NCBI RefSeq assembly: GCF_039908635.1
Contig: NZ_CP150918.1
Location: forward strand, 5,286,001-5,350,000
Direction: 5' to 3'
From: Pseudomonas purpurea
GTDB taxonomy: Bacteria > Pseudomonadota > Gammaproteobacteria > Pseudomonadales > Pseudomonadaceae
DNA: 64,000 nt
The first letter of the stretch is position 1; each line of letters begins with the position of its first letter. Under the pieces are notes generated by a model. The model saw only the letters and a list, made by a program, of their open reading frames with translations, was not told the origin of the DNA and did not search any database. Both the position numbers and the translations under genes were made by a program. This document shows, piece by piece, positions 1 to 7,352 of the stretch.

Positions 1-64
1 TCAATAAGGCACTGGCCGAATCGTGAACCGACTCCAGGGCTTCACTCTTGAACTGCTTACTCAT
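1..64 (-). CDS. Xre/HigA-like antitoxin, N-terminal fragment (partial)
   Basis: The first 21 codons of a minus-strand gene running off the left edge are visible, reading MSKQFKSEALESVHDSASAL. This opening resembles the short helix-turn-helix antitoxins paired with PF06296 RelE-type toxins. Such antitoxins bind the toxin and repress their shared promoter. The start codon lies inside the 3' end of the toxin gene (8 nt overlap), typical of translational coupling in toxin-first operons. The DNA-binding part is outside the window, so the family call rests on context and the N-terminus. Confidence 0.6.
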   Translation of the reverse strand, partial: MSKQFKSEALESVHDSASALL

Positions 65-413
65 GATGTATCTCCACAAACTCCTTCATCTCCAGCAACT
101 GCTGGACCTGTGTTTGATTCAGCCCTTCGTAGGCCTTGGCCAATGCCCGAAAAGCACCCAGTTCCACTGGGCTGATGTTGCTTTGGTCTTTCTTGGCAAA
201 CAGAAACGGGTAAACCCAGTAGCGTCCACCTTTGGCCAGGACAATCGAACGGTGACGGTTTTCGTTCAAGCGTTTTTTCCACACACCACCGCCAAGACTG
301 ACAGCCTGCCCTTTAAGCAACTCCAGAAATGCACAGCGCAACTCGTCATCACCGATCCAGGCTTTGCCTGCCTGAATTGAAAAACGCCGAGTCTTGAACA
401 GCCTGATCGCCAT
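57..413 (-). CDS. RelE/HigB-type toxin (PF06296-like), 118 aa
   Basis: This small basic protein reads MAIRLFKTRRFSIQAGKAW and later contains LGGGVWKKRLN and KGGRYWVYPFLFAKK. That pattern fits the PF06296 branch of RelE-like toxins, whose members are ribosome-dependent mRNA interferases. The open frame extends upstream to 464, but the ATG at 435-437 lies inside a perfect palindrome. A GGAAGG ribosome site sits 7-8 nt before the ATG at 411-413, so that start is chosen; the ATG at 417-419 is too close to it. The antitoxin follows with an 8 nt overlap. Toxicity is inferred from family only. Confidence 0.72.
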   Translation of the reverse strand: MAIRLFKTRRFSIQAGKAWIGDDELRCAFLELLKGQAVSLGGGVWKKRLNENRHRSIVLAKGGRYWVYPFLFAKKDQSNISPVELGAFRALAKAYEGLNQTQVQQLLEMKEFVEIHHE

Positions 414-435
414 GGGCATCCCTTCCAAAGTTAAC

Positions 436-452
436 ATACCACTGAGTGGTAT
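436..452. promoter_or_regulatory. Perfect 17-bp palindrome, likely autoregulatory operator
   Basis: ATACCACTGAGTGGTAT is a perfect inverted repeat (8-bp arms, one central base) 23 bp upstream of the toxin start. Toxin-antitoxin operons are usually repressed by an antitoxin or antitoxin-toxin complex bound to such a palindrome over the promoter. AT-rich sequence that could hold a -10 region surrounds it. Operator function is inferred from position. Confidence 0.55.
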
Positions 453-565
453 ATATTCGAACAAGCTTCACTACAGACAGTCGCTGTGACGGCATCGGCA
501 ATCCTTAAAGCCACTGATTCAGATCAGTGCTCAAGCGCGGGATGGCATTCGGCAAATCCTTGAGA

Positions 566-605
566 CAAAAAAACGCCCCCTGCCAAAAAAATCAGGCAGG
601 AGGCG
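566..605 (-). terminator. Rho-independent terminator of the aminotransferase-MOSC operon
   Basis: On the minus strand a GC-rich stem of about 11 bp with one mismatch (CGCCTCCTGCC / GGCAGGGGGCG) is followed by a run of seven T residues. It starts 50 bp after the aminotransferase stop codon. The rest of the 414-654 gap holds only the toxin promoter region. Confidence 0.8.
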
Positions 606-654
606 ATGCGTTATACCGCGAGACGGTTCGGGAATTTGAGAGGTGGTGCTCGGG

Positions 655-1929
655 TCAGACTGCGATGCCTTTACGGCACTGGAGTTGGGCGGTGCGTACC
701 CGGGAAAAGGCCCGGGTCAGGCGCAGGAGCATTTCGTCGATGTTGGCCTTGCTGACCGTCAGCGCCGGGGTGAAGCGCAGGCAATTGGCTTGGGGAGCGT
801 TCAGCAGTAAACCTTCGTACAGCGCGGCTTTCACCACCGCGTCAGCCGAGTCGTCGCTCAGCGTCAGACCCCAGAGCAAGCCTTGGCCGCGTAGTTCGCC
901 GTGGCCGTACCGATTGGCCAGCCGAGCCAAGCCTTCGCGCAGGTGCTGAGCACTTTCGCGAACGTGCTCGAGGAAGCCGTGGTCGAGCACACTGCCGAGT
1001 ACCGCCAGACCGGCAGCGCTCATCAGCGCGTTTCCGTGATGGGTGCCGTGCAGTTCGCCCGGCGCAAAGCAACACGCAGTACCGCGCGCCAGCAACGCCG
1101 CCACCGGCACCCCGCCACCCAGCCCTTTGCCCAGCACTGTAATGTCGGCACGCACGCCATAGGTTTGCTCGGCCAGCAAGGTGCCGCAACGTCCGACACC
1201 GGTTTGCACTTCGTCGAGGATCAACAGGATGCCCAGCTCACGGCACAGCCGTTCGACACCCTTGAGGTAATGCTCTGTGGCGGGAATCACCCCGGCCTCG
1301 CTCTGGATCGGTTCAAGCATGATCGCCACCGTCCGGGCATCAACGGCAGCGTGCAGGGCCGGCAAGTCATTGAACGGGATGCGGCTGAAACCGGGAAGCT
1401 GCGGCTCAAAGCGATTGTTCTGACAGTCCGAGGCAGACATCGCCGCAAACCCGTGGCCATGGCAACTGCCACTGGCGGTGATGATTCGCGACGCGCCGCC
1501 ACGATGCAACTGGCCCCACTTGCGCGCCAGTTTGATTGCCGCCTCGCAGGCTTCGGTGCCGCTGTTGAGCAGGTACGCCTGATCGCTGCCAGTGCTCTGG
1601 CACAACCGTTCGGCGAGGGTGAGCTGCGCACGGTTGTGCAAGCCAAACCCCGGATTGATCAACGCCTGCGATTGAGCACTGATGGCGTTGACCAGCGCCG
1701 AAGGGCTGTGCCCGAGGCTATTGGCTGCGCCGCCCTGAGTGAAATCGAGGTAGGCGCGGTCGTCGCTGTCCCATAGCCAGGAACCCTGGCCGCGTACGAA
1801 AATTTGCCGCGGGCGCTCAACGCTCGGCATCAGGCACTCACTGGACGGGTTATCGCACTGGACGGACGCAGGCTCCACGGTCAGATCATCCAGGCTCGGC
1901 TGAGGGCGACGCAGGTTGAACAGATTCAT
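655..1929 (-). CDS. Class-III PLP aminotransferase (acetylornithine/ornithine type), 424 aa
   Basis: Fold-type I class-III aminotransferase, related to ArgD/AstC. Visible family features: the glycine-rich N-terminal TQGGAANSLGHS, the cofactor-site LNSGTEACEAAIKLAR, the acidic LILDEVQTGVGR that binds the pyridine nitrogen, and VLGKGLGGGVPVAA, where the lysine should form the Schiff base. Length is normal for the family, with about 30 extra N-terminal residues. The likely amino acceptor is 2-oxoglutarate, but the donor cannot be read from the sequence. Its ATG overlaps the stop of the MOSC gene as ATGA, so the two are co-transcribed. ArgD itself is unlikely because no arginine genes are near. 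Confidence 0.8.
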   Translation of the reverse strand: MNLFNLRRPQPSLDDLTVEPASVQCDNPSSECLMPSVERPRQIFVRGQGSWLWDSDDRAYLDFTQGGAANSLGHSPSALVNAISAQSQALINPGFGLHNRAQLTLAERLCQSTGSDQAYLLNSGTEACEAAIKLARKWGQLHRGGASRIITASGSCHGHGFAAMSASDCQNNRFEPQLPGFSRIPFNDLPALHAAVDARTVAIMLEPIQSEAGVIPATEHYLKGVERLCRELGILLILDEVQTGVGRCGTLLAEQTYGVRADITVLGKGLGGGVPVAALLARGTACCFAPGELHGTHHGNALMSAAGLAVLGSVLDHGFLEHVRESAQHLREGLARLANRYGHGELRGQGLLWGLTLSDDSADAVVKAALYEGLLLNAPQANCLRFTPALTVSKANIDEMLLRLTRAFSRVRTAQLQCRKGIAV

Positions 1930-2624
1930 GCGCGCAGCCCCTCCAACGGCAGACCCAGCAAACGTGCAGACCAGTCCTCGACGCGCCCGCTGCGCATGCG
2001 CTTTATCGCGATATCACGCCAGCGCGAAGAGAGCGCCGGGCAGTCCACCAGTTTCTTCAAGCCTGCATGCTCCAGCGGTTCGCGATAAAAGCTGCGCAAG
2101 GCCCAGGCCACGGTGAGGCCGGGGTAACTGCGCTGAATCAGTTCGAACGGTTGATCGGCGCTGACAAAACCGGGTTTGAGCACACGGTAGAACCAGCCAC
2201 AGCGGCCAGTGTCCTGCGCCAGTTGCGGCAGGATCGGCACGCCCCAGCGATGGCTCAGGCGATAGCACGGCGAACGCGGCTGGCTGATCTGCAACAAGGC
2301 GCCACCCCAGCGAAACATGTCGCCCAGGCACACGTGTTCTTCGGTCAGCCCATGAGTCGAGAGGTTTTCACCGAAGGCCGGTGCGCTCCAGTCGACCTGT
2401 GGATAACGTTTGCGCCAGTAGGCGTAGTGCTCGGCGGGGTAATGATGCAGGGCGCGTTCGGGGCCGGTATGAAAGCGCGGGTCGCCGTGTTCATCACTGC
2501 CCAGGCCTTGTGGCCACAACCAGAGCCGATTGGCAATTCGCTGTTTGTCGATATCGCTGATCAAACCCTGCCCGAGGTTTTTTGCCTTGCCTATGTAAAC
2601 ACCATCAACGTAAACGGTATTCAT
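1926..2624 (-). CDS. MOSC-domain protein (YiiM-like), 232 aa
   Basis: The protein has the YiiM-type MOSC layout: a beta-rich N-terminus (MNTVYVDGVYIGKAKNLG), the motif AFGENLSTHGLTEEHVCLGD, and QISQPRSPCYRLSHRWG, whose cysteine is the conserved MOSC cysteine. MOSC proteins bind or transfer molybdenum-cofactor sulfur; YiiM reduces N-hydroxylated substrates. The frame is open to 2720, but the conserved family N-terminus begins at the ATG at 2622-2624. It is first in a two-gene operon with the aminotransferase (4 nt overlap) and divergent from a LysR gene, which may regulate it. The substrate is unknown. Confidence 0.8.
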   Translation of the reverse strand: MNTVYVDGVYIGKAKNLGQGLISDIDKQRIANRLWLWPQGLGSDEHGDPRFHTGPERALHHYPAEHYAYWRKRYPQVDWSAPAFGENLSTHGLTEEHVCLGDMFRWGGALLQISQPRSPCYRLSHRWGVPILPQLAQDTGRCGWFYRVLKPGFVSADQPFELIQRSYPGLTVAWALRSFYREPLEHAGLKKLVDCPALSSRWRDIAIKRMRSGRVEDWSARLLGLPLEGLRA

Positions 2625-2725
2625 CGCGCTCTCTGGCCCTGTAAGCCTTGTGAATGCGGTTAGACTAGGCTCCTGCGGGGCCTCGGGCCATTTCGATTTT
2701 CCAGCATTTTCGATAAGCATTACTT

Positions 2726-3655
2726 ATGGATTTCAAACAACTGCGTTACTTCGTCGCGGTGTACGAAGAAGGCCACGTCGGCCGGGCTGCCGAACGCCTG
2801 TCGATCTCTCAACCGGCGCTCTCGCAGCAGATTCGCCACCTGGAGCAGAACCTCGATGTGAGCCTGTTCGAGCGCAGCAGCAAACGCCTGTTGCCCACCC
2901 TTGCCGCTCACACCTTATACAACCACGCCCTGCCCTTGCTCGACGGCATGCAGCGGGCACGTGAGGCGCTGGGTAACTTCAAGGGCCAGGCGTTGCGCAC
3001 GCTGGCCATCGGCGTGCTGCAAACCGTTCACACCAGCCTGGTGCCGCAGATGCTTGAGCGCGTGCGCACCGCCCAGCCCCATCTGGTGGTGCAGATCTAT
3101 GAGCTGACGGGTTTGGAAATCGAGCGACGCTTGCTCAATGGCTCGCTGGACATCGGCATCAGCTACCTGCCACCGCGCCAACCTGGCCTGCACGGCGTGC
3201 TGTTGTACGAAGATGAACTGACACTGGTCATCCCCGCCGACCATCCGCTGCGTGAATTCAAGAAAGTCTCCATGCGCCAGGCCGCCGAGCTGCCGATGTT
3301 GCTGCTGGGGGAAGAGTTTCAAGTACGACAGATCTGGCAGACCCAACTGGCCAGTCTCGGGCGCCGGCCTCAGGTGCAGGCGGAACTGAACAACATGGCC
3401 GGGATTCTCGACAGCCTGCCCCACACCAAACTGGTGACCGTACTGCCGGGGCGCTCGCAACAGGAGCACGGGAACAAGGCACTGCTGTGGAAACCACTGA
3501 GTGAGCCACGCGTGCCGCTGAAAGTAGGCTTGGTGTGTCGCGACGTGCAACGCCAGCAAGCAACACTGGAGTTGTTGCGCAATCTGCTGGAAGACGTGAT
3601 AAATGGCCCGGACGGGCGAATCACACACCCGACAGTCCTGGACGTGCAGGGCTGA
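2726..3655 (+). CDS. LysR-family transcriptional regulator (CynR-like), 309 aa
   Basis: The N-terminal winged helix-turn-helix is clear: MDFKQLRYFVAVYEEGHVG then RAAERLSISQPALSQQIRHL within residues 1-60. A periplasmic-binding-like effector domain follows to about residue 295, including DIGISYLPPRQPGL and LTLVIPADHPL. The pattern resembles the CynR/CbbR branch. It is divergent from the MOSC-aminotransferase operon with a 101-bp shared promoter region, the usual arrangement for a LysR activator and its target. The effector is not predictable. No strong ribosome site precedes the ATG, but the start matches the family N-terminus exactly. Confidence 0.88.
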   Translation: MDFKQLRYFVAVYEEGHVGRAAERLSISQPALSQQIRHLEQNLDVSLFERSSKRLLPTLAAHTLYNHALPLLDGMQRAREALGNFKGQALRTLAIGVLQTVHTSLVPQMLERVRTAQPHLVVQIYELTGLEIERRLLNGSLDIGISYLPPRQPGLHGVLLYEDELTLVIPADHPLREFKKVSMRQAAELPMLLLGEEFQVRQIWQTQLASLGRRPQVQAELNNMAGILDSLPHTKLVTVLPGRSQQEHGNKALLWKPLSEPRVPLKVGLVCRDVQRQQATLELLRNLLEDVINGPDGRITHPTVLDVQG

Positions 3656-3684
3656 GCGGCAAAAACACAAATCGCAGGCAAAAG

Positions 3685-3708
3685 AAAACCCCGCCGAAGC
3701 GGGGCTTT
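3685..3708 (+). terminator. Hairpin terminator after the LysR gene
   Basis: CCCCGC-CGAA-GCGGGG is flanked by A-rich sequence on the left and CTTT on the right, 30 bp after the LysR stop. The T-tract is short, so termination strength is uncertain; the upstream A run could let it act on the opposite strand too. Confidence 0.6.
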
Positions 3709-3856
3709 GCAGACTGTTTCCCTGACATCCATTTCACTCCGCCATCCTGGCAGAATCCTACGTGTCCCTGTTATTGCTTTGCGCTTCCTGCGCTACGTCC
3801 ATGAACAGTAGATTAGCCGTGGATCCAATTCTCGGGTAGCAGCGAACAGCAGCACG

Positions 3857-3880
3857 TCATGTAAGACATTGCTTACATGA
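3857..3880. repeat. Inverted repeat downstream of fadE2
   Basis: TCATGTAAG and CTTACATGA form perfect 9-bp arms separated by 6 bp, starting 12 bp past the minus-strand acyl-CoA dehydrogenase stop. There is no T-tract, so it may be an mRNA 3'-end hairpin or a protein site rather than a classic terminator. Confidence 0.4.
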
Positions 3881-3891
3881 CGTTACATCCC

Positions 3892-5670
3892 TCAGAACTG
3901 CGCCGCGTCCAACAGGAACAGCGATTCGCTACCGGCCTTGACCGACGCGCTCAGCGAGTGAATCCGCGGCAGCAGACGGGCGAAGTAGAAGCGTGCAGTG
4001 CCGAGTTTGCTGGCGTAGAAGTCGTCCTGGGCCTCTTTGCCCAAGGAGGCCTTGGCCATCAGTGCCCACATGTAGGCGTAGGAAACGTAGCCGAATACTT
4101 GCAGATATTCGACGGAAGCCGCGCCGATTTCGTTCGGGTTATTTTTCACACGGTCCAGCAGCCAGGCAGTCAGTTCATCCAGCGTGCCGACAGCGTCGTT
4201 CAACGGTTGAGTGAACTCCGCCAGATCGGCGCTCGCGGTGGCCGTGAAATGGCGAATCTCATCGGCGAACAGCTTGTAGTACGCCCCGCCGCTGCCGACG
4301 ATCTTGCGCCCGACCAGGTCCAGCGCCTGAATGCCATTGGTGCCTTCGTAGATCTGTGTGATCCGCACGTCGCGCACCAGTTGTTCCTGGCCCCACTCGC
4401 GGATGTAACCGTGGCCGCCGAACACCTGCTGGCCATGAACCGTGGTTTCCAGGCCCAGGTCGGTCAGGAATGCCTTGGCCACCGGAGTCAGCAGCGCAAC
4501 CAAGTCTTCCGCACGCTTGCGGGTGGTCGGGTCTTCGCTGAACTTGGCGGTGTCCAGTTGCATCGCCACGTAGGTGGAGAACGCACGACCACCTTCGTTC
4601 GAGGCTTTCATGGTCAGCAGCATGCGCCGCACGTCCGGGTGGACGATGATCGGGTCAGCCACTTTGTCCTTGTTCTGCGCGCCAGTCGGCGAACGGCTTT
4701 GCAGACGGTCGCGAGCGTACTCGACGGCGTTCTGGTACGAGCGTTCGCCAGTGGCCAGGCCCTGGATACCGACGCCCAGACGCTCGTAGTTCATCATGGT
4801 GAACATTGCCGCCAAACCTTTGTTCGGCTCACCCACCAGGTAACCCACGGCTTCGTCGAAATTCATCACACAGGTCGCGGACGCCTGGATGCCCATTTTG
4901 TGTTCGATCGAGCCGCAGTTTGCCGGGTTACGTGCACCCAGGCTGCCATCGGCGTTGACCATGAACTTCGGCACCAGGAACAGCGAGATGCCCTTCGGCC
5001 CGGCCGGCGCGTCCGGCAGCTTGGCCAGCACCAGGTGAATGATGTTTTCGGTGAGGTCGTGTTCGCCACCGGTGATGAAAATCTTGGTCCCGCTGACTTT
5101 GTAGGAACCGTCTGCCTGCGGTTCAGCCTTGGTGCGGATGATCCCCAGGTCTGTGCCCGCGTGCGGCTCGGTCAGGCACATGGAACCGGCCCACACGCCG
5201 GCGTACATGTTCGGCAGGTAAGCGGCTTTCAGTTCTTCGCTGGCATGGGCGTTGATCGACAGGCAGGCACCGGCGGTGAGCATCGGGTACAGACCGAATG
5301 ACAGGCTGGCGGAGTTGACCATTTCTTCGACCTGCGCCGAGACAGCCTTGGGCATGCCCATGCCGCCGTAGGCAGGATCGCCACCGACACCGACCCAACC
5401 GCCTTCAGCGTAGGTCTGATAAGCCTGTGGGAAACCTGCTGGCGTGGTGACGGCGCCGTCGCTCCAGTGGCAGCCTTCTTCGTCGGCGGCACGGCTGAGC
5501 GGTGCGATGCTTTTGCTGGTGACTTTGCCGGCTTCCTCAAGGATTGCCTCGACGGTATCGGCATCGACGGTGTCGGCCAGGGCAGGCAGCTCGGCCCAGA
5601 GTTTGGCGACCTCGAAAACTTCATTGAGGACGAAGCGCATATCGCGCAGGGGCGCTTTGTAGTCAGCCAT
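3892..5670 (-). CDS. Long acyl-CoA dehydrogenase, FadE2-like (PA0508 type), 592 aa
   Basis: FAD-dependent dehydrogenase for the first step of fatty acid beta-oxidation. Family marks are MCLTEPHAGTDLG and [16 protein letters not shown] (flavin-binding middle domain), QQVFGGHGYIREWGQEQLVRD, and IYEGTNGIQALDLVGRK, whose glutamate is expected to be the catalytic base. The near-600-residue length with an extra C-terminal domain matches the tandem PA0506/PA0508 enzymes of P. aeruginosa, described from memory as long- and medium-chain enzymes. Start: GAGG lies 6 nt before the ATG. The gene has its own promoter region (5671-5831) with an inverted repeat. Chain-length preference is not readable from sequence. 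Confidence 0.88.
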   Translation of the reverse strand: MADYKAPLRDMRFVLNEVFEVAKLWAELPALADTVDADTVEAILEEAGKVTSKSIAPLSRAADEEGCHWSDGAVTTPAGFPQAYQTYAEGGWVGVGGDPAYGGMGMPKAVSAQVEEMVNSASLSFGLYPMLTAGACLSINAHASEELKAAYLPNMYAGVWAGSMCLTEPHAGTDLGIIRTKAEPQADGSYKVSGTKIFITGGEHDLTENIIHLVLAKLPDAPAGPKGISLFLVPKFMVNADGSLGARNPANCGSIEHKMGIQASATCVMNFDEAVGYLVGEPNKGLAAMFTMMNYERLGVGIQGLATGERSYQNAVEYARDRLQSRSPTGAQNKDKVADPIIVHPDVRRMLLTMKASNEGGRAFSTYVAMQLDTAKFSEDPTTRKRAEDLVALLTPVAKAFLTDLGLETTVHGQQVFGGHGYIREWGQEQLVRDVRITQIYEGTNGIQALDLVGRKIVGSGGAYYKLFADEIRHFTATASADLAEFTQPLNDAVGTLDELTAWLLDRVKNNPNEIGAASVEYLQVFGYVSYAYMWALMAKASLGKEAQDDFYASKLGTARFYFARLLPRIHSLSASVKAGSESLFLLDAAQF

Positions 5671-5768
5671 GGCAAACCTCGTGAGAACGTGAAAAGTGAT
5701 TCGTGGGATCGGAATTCAACAAGACCCTGAGTGTAACCGAACAACTTTTACGACACATAGGGTCAGCT

Positions 5769-5796
5769 AGTGACTTGTTTGTAATTTTTAGTCACT
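5769..5796. promoter_or_regulatory. Inverted repeat upstream of fadE2, possible operator
   Basis: AGTGAC and GTCACT are 6-bp arms around a 16-bp AT-rich spacer, about 100 bp upstream of the fadE2-like start. Spacing suits a dimeric repressor. It does not match the PsrA motif seen upstream of the second dehydrogenase. The regulator is unknown. Confidence 0.3.
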
Positions 5797-5831
5797 GACG
5801 ATTGATCTGAAGATTTCAGCGCAATCAGCCC

Positions 5832-7121
5832 TCAACCCGCAGCGCTGTCCATGCGCACTGCGCCACGGCGATTCTGACCGAACGCCATTACGCAGTTCCG
5901 CCCCGCGCCCTTGGCACTGTAGAGCGCCTGGTCGGCGGACTTGAGGACTTCTTCGGGCGTGCGCTGTTCGAGACGCTCGGCCACCCCGATGCTGACGGTG
6001 ACCGAAACGGCGGACGCACCAGAACCGGCACGCCGTTGACGCCCTTGCTGGTCGTCTTGCGGGCGACTGTCCTGGTTACGCAACTGGATGAGGTAGCTGG
6101 CAATAGACTCGCGGATGACTTCCAGGTGCGGCATACATTCTTCGAGGGTTTTTCCGGCAAACACCAGGGCGAATTCCTCGCCACCATAGCGATAGGCCCG
6201 ACCGCCACCGCTGATTTTCGACAGTTTACTGGCCACCAGCCGCAACACTTGGTCACCCACGTCGTGGCCATGGGTGTCGTTGAATTTCTTGAAGTGATCG
6301 ACGTCGCTCATCGCCAGCACGTAATTGCGACCCAGGCGCTGCATGCGCTCGTTCAGGGCGCGGCGGCCCGGCAGGCCGGTCAGTTCATCGCGGAAAGCCA
6401 TTTGATAGGCTTCATGGGCCACCGCCGCGGCAATCATCAACATCACCTGGCTGCACATGATGTTCAGGGTGAACGGCAGGATGAAGGTCTTGGGCAGCAT
6501 CCAGAACAACCCGAGCAAACCCACCAACTGGGCAGCGTGCAAGGGGCGCGGGTTGCGCCAGTACTGAATCGCCAGCAACAGGAACGCGGCGAAAAACACC
6601 GGGTAGGACAACTGGATCAGGCTCATCCACGAGCCGTGCAATGCCGGCCAACGGATCTCGGCCAACCAGTTCAGCAAGGCATGCGGGTAACTTTGTTCCA
6701 GGCCCAGGGCCACGCTGCCAAAGGCCAGCAGCACGGCAAAGCGCGCCACCATGTCTTGAAACAAATGGGTACGTTCCTGCCAGGCACCGAACAGTCCGTA
6801 CAGCAGCGGCAACAGCAGACAACAGAGGTGAAAAACCACCGCCGCGTCATCACGAACTTTGCCGTTGTCACGGTAGTAATCGGTCTGGGTATCCAGCAGG
6901 AAGTAGGCGATGTACACCGTGACCATCAGAAACAGTTCACGCTGACGTCGGTAAACTGCGCAATACGCACCGCCGAGCAACAGCACCAAGGTTGGCAACA
7001 CGTTGAACAGCGAAGTGAAGAAGACGTTGAGATCCTTGACGTAGGCAGCCGCAAGCCCTGCAAGCAACAACAGCAGCGATGGTAGGAAATGACTGAAACG
7101 TACAGCGGAAGAACGCAACAA
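5832..7121 (-). CDS. Membrane-anchored GGDEF diguanylate cyclase, about 429 aa
   Basis: The N-terminal half is a multi-span membrane region (hydrophobic stretches such as FLPSLLLLLAGLAAAYV and NVLPTLVLLLGGAYCAVY). It is followed by a GGDEF domain with FRDELTGLPGRRALNE, DVDHFKKFNDTHGHDVGD and the active-site YGGEEF. The enzyme should make cyclic-di-GMP from two GTP. The usual RxxD inhibitory site five residues before the active site is absent (GGGRAYR instead), suggesting no product inhibition there. A longer frame starts at ATG 7169 without a ribosome site; GGAG lies 8 nt before the TTG at 7119-7121, which is preferred. A Vfr/CRP-type box lies about 70 bp upstream. The gene sits between two fadE genes. 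Confidence 0.82.
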   Translation of the reverse strand: MLRSSAVRFSHFLPSLLLLLAGLAAAYVKDLNVFFTSLFNVLPTLVLLLGGAYCAVYRRQRELFLMVTVYIAYFLLDTQTDYYRDNGKVRDDAAVVFHLCCLLLPLLYGLFGAWQERTHLFQDMVARFAVLLAFGSVALGLEQSYPHALLNWLAEIRWPALHGSWMSLIQLSYPVFFAAFLLLAIQYWRNPRPLHAAQLVGLLGLFWMLPKTFILPFTLNIMCSQVMLMIAAAVAHEAYQMAFRDELTGLPGRRALNERMQRLGRNYVLAMSDVDHFKKFNDTHGHDVGDQVLRLVASKLSKISGGGRAYRYGGEEFALVFAGKTLEECMPHLEVIRESIASYLIQLRNQDSRPQDDQQGRQRRAGSGASAVSVTVSIGVAERLEQRTPEEVLKSADQALYSAKGAGRNCVMAFGQNRRGAVRMDSAAG

Positions 7122-7192
7122 GGGTAAAGCTCCGACCCGGCAAATCAATAGATGGCATTGTGCCTTCATTTCGGACAGTTAAGCACATGCAA

Positions 7193-7208
7193 TGTGACCG
7201 GCATCACA
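7193..7208. promoter_or_regulatory. Vfr/CRP-type binding site upstream of the diguanylate cyclase
   Basis: TGTGACCGGCATCACA is an exact TGTGA-N6-TCACA match, the core recognised by CRP and its Pseudomonas homologue Vfr, with favourable flanks (AA before, T after). It lies about 72 bp upstream of the preferred TTG start; a weak TCTATT -10 candidate further downstream would put the box near -61. Binding is inferred from the motif alone. Confidence 0.55.
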
Positions 7209-7297
7209 TCGCACACTCTTTAACGGCAGCAACAGCGTTCTACTTAGCGTTTTAGTCGGGAATTTTTGCAGCCTCGCGGCCACCTTCCTCGCAGGCA

Positions 7298-7331
7298 TAA
7301 AAAAGCCGCTGCTTCCAAAGAAGCAGCGGCT
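7298..7331 (-). terminator. Strong rho-independent terminator of fadE1
   Basis: On the minus strand AGCCGCTGCTT / AAGCAGCGGCT forms a perfect 11-bp stem with a 6-nt loop, followed by six T residues, 22 bp after the dehydrogenase stop. Confidence 0.9.
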
Positions 7332-7352
7332 GATTGAAGATCCGCGTAAGGC

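Noticed and set aside
527..949. 140-codon frame on the + strand opposite the aminotransferase 3' end
   Set aside because: Crosses the terminator and the end of a clear gene; no similarity or ribosome site.
2397..2405. Perfect DnaA box in the MOSC gene (and another at about 39600 in the acyltransferase gene)
   Set aside because: Single isolated boxes inside coding sequence are expected by chance at this scale; used only as background for the 58-60 kb cluster.
3877..5301. 474-codon open frame antisense to fadE2
   Set aside because: Shadow frame, no domain; the opposite strand encodes a full acyl-CoA dehydrogenase.
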